NCBI RefSeq assembly: GCF_003711515.1
Contig: NW_021167090.1
Span: 186,001-250,000 of the forward strand
Source of the DNA: Sodiomyces alkalinus F11
Taxonomy: Eukaryota; Ascomycota; Sordariomycetes; Glomerellales; Plectosphaerellaceae
Direction of reading: 5' to 3'
Length of the DNA stretch: 64,000 bases
The notes beneath the pieces are model-generated. The model saw only the letters and a list, made by a program, of their open reading frames with translations, did no database searches and was not told the DNA's origin. Positions within the stretch are counted from its first letter, which is position 1, and the number at the start of each line of letters is the position of its first letter. Both the position numbers and the translations under genes were made by a program. Below, piece after piece: positions 56,003 to 64,000 of the stretch.

Positions 56003-57154
56003 TCACGGTGACCCCGGCATGGACAGCGGCGTGGTGGGATATTCGTAACAGGTATCGGAACAATTGGCCGACTGGTCGAACGTGTGCGAGAGCGGCGGCG
56101 TCTACTCCTCAACCCCGTCAGCAACGTCGTGAGCTGGGACGAGTCATCGATGGCGAGTAACTCACATGAGGCTCGGGATGTTCGTACGAATGGGTCGCCG
56201 CCATCTCGATGCCCGGAACATACCCGTAGTTCATGTAGGCCAAACCGTCGTCGCTGGGGTAGGCTTCTCGCTTGATCGCATCGTTGAAGTGGTTCATGGG
56301 CGGCAGCGTGGCAGGGGCCGGAGCGGAAAGGTAGGTCGGGTACGCTTCAGCGCTGGCCATGGGCGCGGAATAGGGCTGCTGCGCCGGATACGAGTGGGAG
56401 TGGGCCATGACCATCTCGTCCTGGTGGGCGTACGAGGGATATGGAAAGAGGGGAGGCGTATGTGACTTCGGGCGGTTGTCATCGTAGGCAGGCGGCATGA
56501 GGAACTCGTCATCTTGCTGCATGGGCGGGGTGAATTGACCGTCGTTTGTGCTCGACGCCTTCGGTACCGAGGTCTTGCTGGACTTGGAGGAAGATGAGGA
56601 TTGTCGCTTGGTGCCGGAGCTTGTGTTCGTGCCGGGACTGGATGTTTTTTTCTGCGTCTGCTGCTTCTCAGATCCGGACGTCCCCGTTCCCATCCCTTCT
56701 TCACCGGCCCGCCTCTCGAGTTCTTCAAGACGTCTCTTGAGTTTCTTGCCTGTGGTGGTAGATGGTCAGCCAAGCCGAGTTCGGAATATGTGCATGCCCC
56801 TGTATGCCCCTGGAGCTGGTTGAGGCAGAGAACGTGATGCTACTGCACGGGGCTAGCAGTGACATGGTCATATATGTACATACGGTAGTTGCGCTGCGCA
56901 ATGCGATTCTGTATCCTTCGCCTTTCAGCCAAGTCTGAGATCTTGGTCCAGTCTTCGTCGGGGTTGGCGGAACTACTGAAGGCGCTGCTGGTGGTCTGGC
57001 TGGAGTACTGTCTCGGAGGTGGTAGTGGTGGTGGCGCTGCTCCGTACGGGTACTGGTGTGGTGGTGGTGGGATGGGATACATAGGCATATGCGGCATAGA
57101 CTCGATATACGCGTTGGGATACTCGCTATCAGGTTGGTATATAGGGACGAGCAT
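56003..57154 (-). CDS. Fungal bZIP transcription factor
   Basis: Model: complement of 56003-56101, 56166-56749 and 56884-57154, 317 aa. The N-terminus (1-65) is Pro/Tyr-rich. The basic region is at about 66-105: DEDWTKISDLAERRRIQNRIAQRNYRKKLKRRLEELERRA, with NRIAQRNYR as the DNA-contact core. The 134-nt intron (GTATGT, a CTGAC branch site, CACAG) splits the last Arg codon of that core. The leucine zipper is very short, a feature of a Pezizomycotina group of bZIP-like proteins. A Ser/Thr/Lys-rich linker follows, then a Tyr/Pro/Met-rich region. The third exon codes TPPLSHTFDQSANCSDTCYE and ends TTPLSMPGSP, which looks like a conserved tail. Without the second splice the protein would end differently 15 codons later. 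Targets cannot be told from sequence. Confidence 0.88.
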
Positions 57155-60100
57155 AAGAGAAGTATTTTGTAGTAGGTATAGAATGGGAAGCTGAAGGCAT
57201 GCCCGACTGAAGTTGTCCGATGATGATAGAGGGCTACTATCAAGGCGTAAAAAAGTGAAGGGGAGAAGATCATTGAAAGGGCCGATATCAAGTCATGAAC
57301 TGAGGGGGTCTCATCAGTTTATGAAGAGAAGGGAGTGTGGGGCCAAATCTGGATAGACGAGATGGATAGACGAGGGGGGGGGGAGAGGATCTGGGTAGAC
57401 GAGAGGGAGGGAGGTGGGAGGAGGTTTCAATAAATAAACAGGAGAGGTTTGGCATGCACATCAGGTCCCGAGGGTATGGGGCTGGAGCCACAACAACTAC
57501 CCTTGCCAGGGCTGCTCATGGACAGGACCACCACTCCCCTCAAAGAACCTTAATGTAGGACGGACGGGCTGTGTAGCTACCTGGTGCCCTGCGGACGAGG
57601 GGGGTACATTGTACGACATGGGGGATCCGGGATGAAGAAGAGGGAACAACAGATGGGCAGGGGGTCAGAGAATGACGAAGAGGAGGGGCGTGAAGAAGGC
57701 AGGGGGAGGGGCGGGGACAGGAAGGTGTCGTAGGGCAGAGGAGCAACGTGACAGAGCCCAGGTCCGGCTGGCATCTTGAGACCTGAACACCTCCAGGCTA
57801 TGTCCTCAGACTGTACTGGAGTACCTTAAGTAAGCAGATGCAGCGCCTCGCTTGCGGACCCAAGGTTACACTTTGACCACCGGAGTGATTGGAGCAAAGG
57901 GAAATAGAAGAAAAGAAGAAAACACAAGGACGCGAAGCAAGACAAAAGAAACCTTGCACTCGACAACACGGCAGACCGAGTAGACGGAATCCAAGAGAAG
58001 ACGAAGAACCTAACGGGAATCTACGTCTAGTATCTAAGCTTCGCCGGTAATTAGCGAAGGGGGAGATGGGAAAAGGGGTGGTAGGGAAGGCGAACCGGAG
58101 GAGAGGAGATAGGAAAAGAAGAAACCATACCTCAGGCGACGCAAAAGTTCCCGCTTAACAGTCATATCGGAAGAGAACGAAGTGTGCAAGTATCCAAGGG
58201 TGTGGGTGCTCGTGGGCGACCAGGCAGAATCGACGGCGAGGAGGGTGTGCGGAGAATGAGGGGGGAAAGGGGGGCCTTATTATTGCATGGTTCCGTCTAC
58301 AGGTACCTTATGTACACTATTATTTAGCGGATTGAACGCCGCCCGCAGGTTGGGGTCGGGTCCCTAGTACTTCGTACCTTACCTTACTGAGGAGTAACTG
58401 TACTTCGTATAAACCTCGACTCATAATGGTACCTAAGTTACGGTATATATGTACCTGACTTGGTGGAGAGCAGCCGTACCGGGTACATATGCGCTGTATG
58501 GTGTCCCACAACGAAGTACTCGGTCAAGGGGGGCCAGCGTTGAAAGGTACCACTGTAACTTACGGCGTATCTCAGAGGAGACAAAGCCGGGGAAGAACAT
58601 TAGTGGAAAAGTGCCCGTACATACAAGTACACTCGACCGCTGGACCCCTGAACCAGAAAGGTGCAATCGCTACGAACTTTAGGTGGTGGCGATTAGACGG
58701 TGTTAAATATCGTATAAGCTTCTCGACTCTGGGCATGTGTTGTCGGTTATACTTCGTACTTACGTAGCTTATGTTGGTAGCTACCTGGTAAAACGAATTC
58801 GATGCTCATCTGCTGAATTATTGCCGAGTCCGCCAAAGACCTAACATATATACTCAGACTTAAGGTGACTTGTATGATACAAGGAAAATCTAGCTTCTTC
58901 TCTTTTTACTTTGACGGCCAAGTTGGTTAAGTTGACGCTACTGCGAAGGAGGGAATTACATTCCCATTTGTTGCAGGGCATAAGACCGGCTGTAATCACT
59001 AGGCCTGGCATCCAGCCCTCAACACAACACGGCAACTTCCTCCAATTGCGGCTTTCATAGTGCCCATTCCTGCGGTTAACTTCGCACTCGGACTTATATC
59101 TGGCCGAACCAACTTAACCGGAATGTTACCTGTTTGAGGATCTAAGAGGCAATCCTACAACCATTCTAATGTTTTATCGCAACGTGGCAACCGTCACCGG
59201 CGAAGAAACCAAGTGCTGGGCCTCCTTCCATCTTATCTTTCTACGATAAAGTTATACCAGCATTCAACTGGTGGGAAATATGTAATTATGGACTAATAAG
59301 TTAGGTTTCCGAGTGATTTGTACTTCGCGGTAATTAATTAAGGTCCCAGCTGGTTGGAGAAGTGACGCGTGTGAAGCGAGATACTCCGACCTGACGAATC
59401 ACAGCCCATGTCCTAGGAGCCATGAGGACTTGGCATGCCCGGTCTTCCTAAATAAAGGCTTGTTTTCACCTCTGGGCTTGATGGAAATATCCGTCGTGGC
59501 TGTGCAAACATGGTACCTTATGTATTGCTGCGGATGTACAATGTACCAAGAGGGGAAGTTTACCTCTCCTCACATGTGAGGTTTGTCGCTGTCGTAGGGC
59601 TGGCCAGTCACGATTGGTAAGGCGCCCCTGTAAACGGGTGAGGGGATAGGGGGGTGCTCGTCTCTCCCAAGCACAGTGTTCTGGGAGAAGGCATATCTAT
59701 CTCCAGGCCAGTAATTCAGGCAGTGCGACTCAGAAGAGCAAAAGAAGGCGGAATCATGCCAAGTCCACAGGAAGCAATCAACGTACCAAGTAAATTTGCA
59801 ATGTAAAGCGCACGCAACTGCGATCGTAAATGCCAACCAGACCAGACAATGGCATAATATCTTGATAATGTACCTGTAATTATATTCACTTTAATTCTCC
59901 TTTATCTTCTTTTGGCACACGACACGTAACCACTTGATTTGTATATCCACGCGTTCTTATCTGTTTCCTATAGGATGCTAGTCCCACCTTGCTAAGGCAT
60001 TGTCTCGAGACTTTGTACTTCGTAAGTATCAGTCGGGCAATTTTCAAGAATTTGTATCCAAGAGATGGCTTGTCGGCCGGGGGAGTCAAAGAATCAATCG

Positions 60101-63100
60101 ACCTGGGTATGGTTCGGGGTTTCGCCTTTCCATAGGTCTGTAGCCAATGGCGATGCGAAATCTGCCACATCAGCCATTACGAACGGTGCCTAGATACTTT
60201 GTAATAAACACTAACGCTCCGTTTTCTCGGTGCTACTTTTGATGAGTACCGACGCTTGACGTCATTATAGGGCGCAAATCCGAACAAAACAGTTACAACG
60301 CTTGTCACGCGTTCCATGGTCGTCGAAAAGAAGGATCAGCAAATCCCCAGGCTCGTTCTTAGCAATGCCCCAGAGGTTCTACACGAGACGGTAACTTGTC
60401 GCGACGACGCCGGGCCCTCACAGTGTAGGAACATAGGTTTTACACTAAATCTGCCGAGACGATACTCTGAGGTTCCCTGGTGGGTCCGTTTCTCCTCTCT
60501 GCGGAGCTTTCCGTGTTCTCTTCTCCGAATGCTTTGTAAACTTATGCTATTTTCGTCCCTCCATTAGAAAGCCGCTGCTCATTTGCTGATTGGTCAAACA
60601 GGCGACATACACACCATCCCATCCTGTCGTGTATTATCTTTCCGCCCACTCTCGTCTGCTTGTTTGCCTCTGGCAACTCTACGAAGTGGAATTGCTTTTG
60701 CCGGCTATGCAGCGACGCGACGCTGCCGCCTCTACTTCTAGCTTTGTTACCTTCGACATTTGTTCCCAACGGCTTCTTCTATTAAGCGCCTGGATTATCG
60801 CGTCTCGCCAGCCCGGGCCTCACCCCGTTGACTCTGAGGATACAGGTGGATCATGGACGCGCGAAATCAACAAATCAACATCTCCGCTGAGGGGGAGAGA
60901 AGGAGAGCTGACTATTCGAAACCTCGAACCTTATTTCCACCTTGCCTGCGGCTACCGTAGGGATTCGATTCTGGCTAACTAAGGGCAGCAATGCCCGTCC
61001 ACATCCAGGGGAAAGGCGGCATGTTTCCAATTTGTCGCCGTAAACTCGACAATCATCAAAATTCGGTGATCATTGTTAGCAGGGCAGAGCGGAAGTAAAC
61101 CTCCCGCATGCGCCCTGATCCTTTCGCAGAGCTTCATAAGGTTCTGACAACCACCAGCCATTCCCAGGACACCCCTCAGTTGCAGAATCTGCAGGTACTG
61201 TCAGACATATCTGGACGGTAGATATACGGTGAATCCTCTGCCAATTAGGGGGTGTGCTATGTTCGTCAGTGGCTTGGCAGCGTTATGACGGGGGTGGTGT
61301 ACTTTGTATGCCCCCCCCAGGAGCCTGGAACGCGGAAGGACTATCACACGTGGACAGCCAAGAAACCCCTTGAAAGTCGGGTGCATGATGTCTGGGGTTG
61401 GAGGCCGCTTGATTTTTCGCTTGAATTTCAGGCTCCTGTTACAGACTTCTGCCTATCTGAGACCCTATCCCTCTCGAATTTCTCAGAGAGAGAGGCGCCT
61501 ATCCTCGTTATTCATTCGAGAAGGTGGTGGGGGCCACTTGGAAGCTCGGAAACGGTTCCCCTACTAATATTGTCAATCAAATTTCATCATCTCCGATAAC
61601 GTGCAGGCGGGTGGGTATCCGTCCGATAGTATCACTTGAGCACCGCGGTGCCACCTGGCTTGCTAGAGCCTCGCGACACTGTAATTTGCGAACGAATTAC
61701 TGATACAGGGGAAGACGTGTTGATCATCTCATTACAGAAGCAGGTTCTCTCATGGTGACTCGGGGATTGTTTGCAGCGAGCGAGCAAGGATAGCCCCCCA
61801 TCCTAACAACGCAAACTCAATCCCGCCGATACAGCGCTGCTCTTTACTTCCGAAGCATTTCGTATATTGTACAAGACTATCCATGGCCCAAGCTCTGTTG
61901 AGGCTAAATGATGGTGAAGATGCCGCAACACTTTCACCAATCCCCTAACAGAATGCAACGGGCGAACTGGTTGCGCTCATTAGTCGGCGATGAGAAACTC
62001 GTGGCAGCGTGACCCACGGCGGATGGAGGATCCGGTCGTTTGCACCGTGCATGGACCCCAAACGCCCACTATTTCTGACTGCCGGTCTAGGAGTGGACGG
62101 TGCTCACCTGTCCTCGACAAGAGGACTAATTTTTCCCAAATGGGGATATACCCAAGAAGGGAATAGAACGTGGTACCCCTGGATTGCAATGGTCCAACAT
62201 CGGCATTGTACAAGACGTCCTTCTGCACACGAATGGTACATACACCACTCCTTCCAAAGCCTAAAGTAGAAAGACCTGTCTCAGTTCATGATTCGTCCGG
62301 TTCTTATTCAACAACCTGTCGCCGACTAGGTAGGACACTCGTGGGAGCATTCTGTGTACGAAGGGGTCAGTCGCCGATAAGGGACACAGTATCCACATGA
62401 AGTCTCAGTACGAGAATGTTGTCTGGAAGTAATTACACCAGGGTCCTTCATTATCTCGCGCTTCACCGGAGGAATACCTACCCTCGCTCTCCAATCCCAT
62501 GACCTTGGAATAGCAGCCAGAAGTTGCACGGAAGGTTCGGCTTGTCTGTTCCACTTCGTTTTCAATTTTCGGTCTCCCCCGACTTTTCATCGATGTGAAA
62601 GTCGGATTCCGTTCGGGGGACAACCTCGTCTCTAGGTCCGTACGACAGTAGTACATACACATACGTGCACACGTGGTTCACGTGGTCCATGATGCATGGT
62701 GTGGCTCGAGTTTATCTCTTTCGACAATTTACTGTGATCAATTCATTGATAAGGAGGTTACCTATGTTGAGTGGAAATTCATACTTCGATGGTTGCTTCT
62801 GCGGTGATCCTAATCTGATAGCGGGCGGCACATCGTTTCCAGCCTGTGTCAGATGTTTAAATCTCTCATAGGGCTAGGCATCCGCTGCGCATAACCTCAG
62901 GGTCCCCACCGCCCCTCTTATCGGCGACTTGTAGCCGGGGCCATCCCCGTTCCGGGGACAAGCGGCTCAGAGGTCATACGTTGTACGTTGTATGTACATA
63001 TTGCCCCTTGCGGGCAAGCGCGCGCGATACATCTGAAGTTCGGAGGGGCCCAGGTACAGATCCACTTTTATCGTGGAGCGGAGAATCCGATCAGTGATCA

Positions 63101-64000
63101 TTATCGCCGTTTGCTCCGTCGTTGCGGGCACTCTCATATTCCAGCTATGACCACGCCCAAGGTACCTTGAAAAGACTGGGTACGTTGTAGGTATGGAGAG
63201 ACATTAGGGTTGCTTCTGGACCCGAAGCCACGTACTCGGTGTGCGATGTTGCTAATCGAGGTGCAGAAATAGATATAGCGAACAAAAGTAAGTTTACCTT
63301 GCACAATAAGGTAGAGGCGGTGTGGCTAGGGTAACTATGGACGACGTACTCAATCTCCACGTTGTGCATTCGGACCGGACGAATACAACCGCCGGCCGGA
63401 CGAATTGTAAACGCACCCGGCTGTTATTTTCCCGGCTTGTCTAACGGCGGCAATGTTGAGTTTGGGAGAGCTATGGAGAGGGAGTACTATGTGTGTGTTC
63501 GTACCAATATACGGTATGCGTTGTGTGTCGTGTCGTCGATAATTATCCGCGGGACTCTCCATGTCAATGACCCAATTGAACTGCCCCCCTTTCCTACCCC
63601 ATTGCATTCTTGCTGCCTCCCATGAACCATGCGCCGATGCACCCAGGCCCGTAACCTGCGTATCGGAGACGCCGTAACAGGGTTGTACCCGTGGCTTGGC
63701 CCAAGAAACGCTGTGGGTGGGTTGTCGATGCACCTCTGTGCTGCTGTGGAGACCGATGCGGAAAGTCACCCGCCATGCACTGGAATAGCTTTCGTAATGG
63801 CACGGCAGGGGGTGCCGACGGAGTTGGCCTTGACTGTCACCCCCCCACCCGAGGTATACGAGTAGCTAGGTACTTCACCGCCCGTACTCTATACTCGTAC
63901 GCTACAAGCTCCTCAACCTAAGATACCCAGGTACCCATATATGGGGTCTCTCGTAGGGCTGAACGCTCCGTTATAAGAGCAAAGGGACTTTGGTTGGTGA
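57155..64000. other. 6.8-kb gene-poor region
   Basis: The part up to about 58.3 kb is the bZIP promoter and leader, with A/G-rich sense-strand tracts (57340-57730, 57890-58130). From 58.3 kb on only short frames occur and many begin with non-ATG codons. The ATG frames at 60316-60567 (83 aa) and 60707-60982 (91 aa) are the least bad candidates but have no recognised family. Words such as TACTTCGTA recur at 58367, 58403, 58749 and 60013. Composition is ordinary and not RIP-like. I see no convincing gene or RNA. Confidence 0.5.

Noticed and set aside
58910..59000. tRNA-like A-box (GGCCAAGTTGGTTA)
   Set aside because: No B-box (GTTCGANTC) follows and no acceptor stem pairs, so it is not a tRNA gene.

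Overview
The window is nuclear DNA from a filamentous ascomycete (Pezizomycotina, probably Sordariomycetes). The genes have short introns with GT-AG ends and CTAAC/CTGAC-type branch sites, the coding sequence is GC-rich, the proteins are of fungal type (Ndc80, Pex14, Pex11, Trm8, Mdm1-like, fungal bZIP), and the left end carries transposons degraded by repeat-induced point mutation (RIP). No tRNA, rRNA, CRISPR or viral feature was found. All identifications come from reading the sequence; no database search was run.

Layout. 1-8342 is a block of dead transposons: a Ty3/gypsy chromovirus on + (reverse transcriptase, RNase H, integrase, C-terminal chromodomain), an unclassified degraded reading frame on -, and a Ty1/copia gag/protease region with an LTR on -. 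Almost every CpA/TpG has become TpA, so Trp and Gln codons are now TAG or TAA. From 8.6 to 57.2 kb lie 17 gene models: NDC80(-), PEX14(+), an HSL-type alpha/beta hydrolase(+), a DHCR24/DIMINUTO-like FAD reductase(+), HMG-CoA synthase(-), a BCS1-like AAA ATPase(-), a small orphan protein(-), a single-pass membrane protein(+), a CCDC174-like protein(-), a small unknown membrane protein(-), TRM8(+), an Mdm1-type sorting nexin(+), an SR-type RNA-binding protein(+), PEX11(-), FBP1(+), homoserine dehydrogenase(+) and a fungal bZIP factor(-). The last 6.8 kb shows no convincing gene.

How they relate. Most are housekeeping genes without an obvious shared pathway. Two small associations stand out: hydrolase, DHCR24-like and HMG-CoA synthase lie side by side and could all touch sterol or isoprenoid metabolism, and two peroxisome genes (PEX14, PEX11) are present. 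Splice sites were assigned by matching donor, acceptor, phase and family sequence; PEX14 needs a 7-nt micro-exon. Two non-coding mobile remnants lie among the genes: a copia-type LTR at 24.9 kb related to the one in the RIP block, and a 249-bp TIR element (MITE) with a TA target duplication at 53.1 kb. I found no convincing new multi-gene system; the items most worth a second look are the strict RIP pattern, the micro-exon, the MITE, the sterol neighbourhood and the alternative C-terminus of the bZIP gene.
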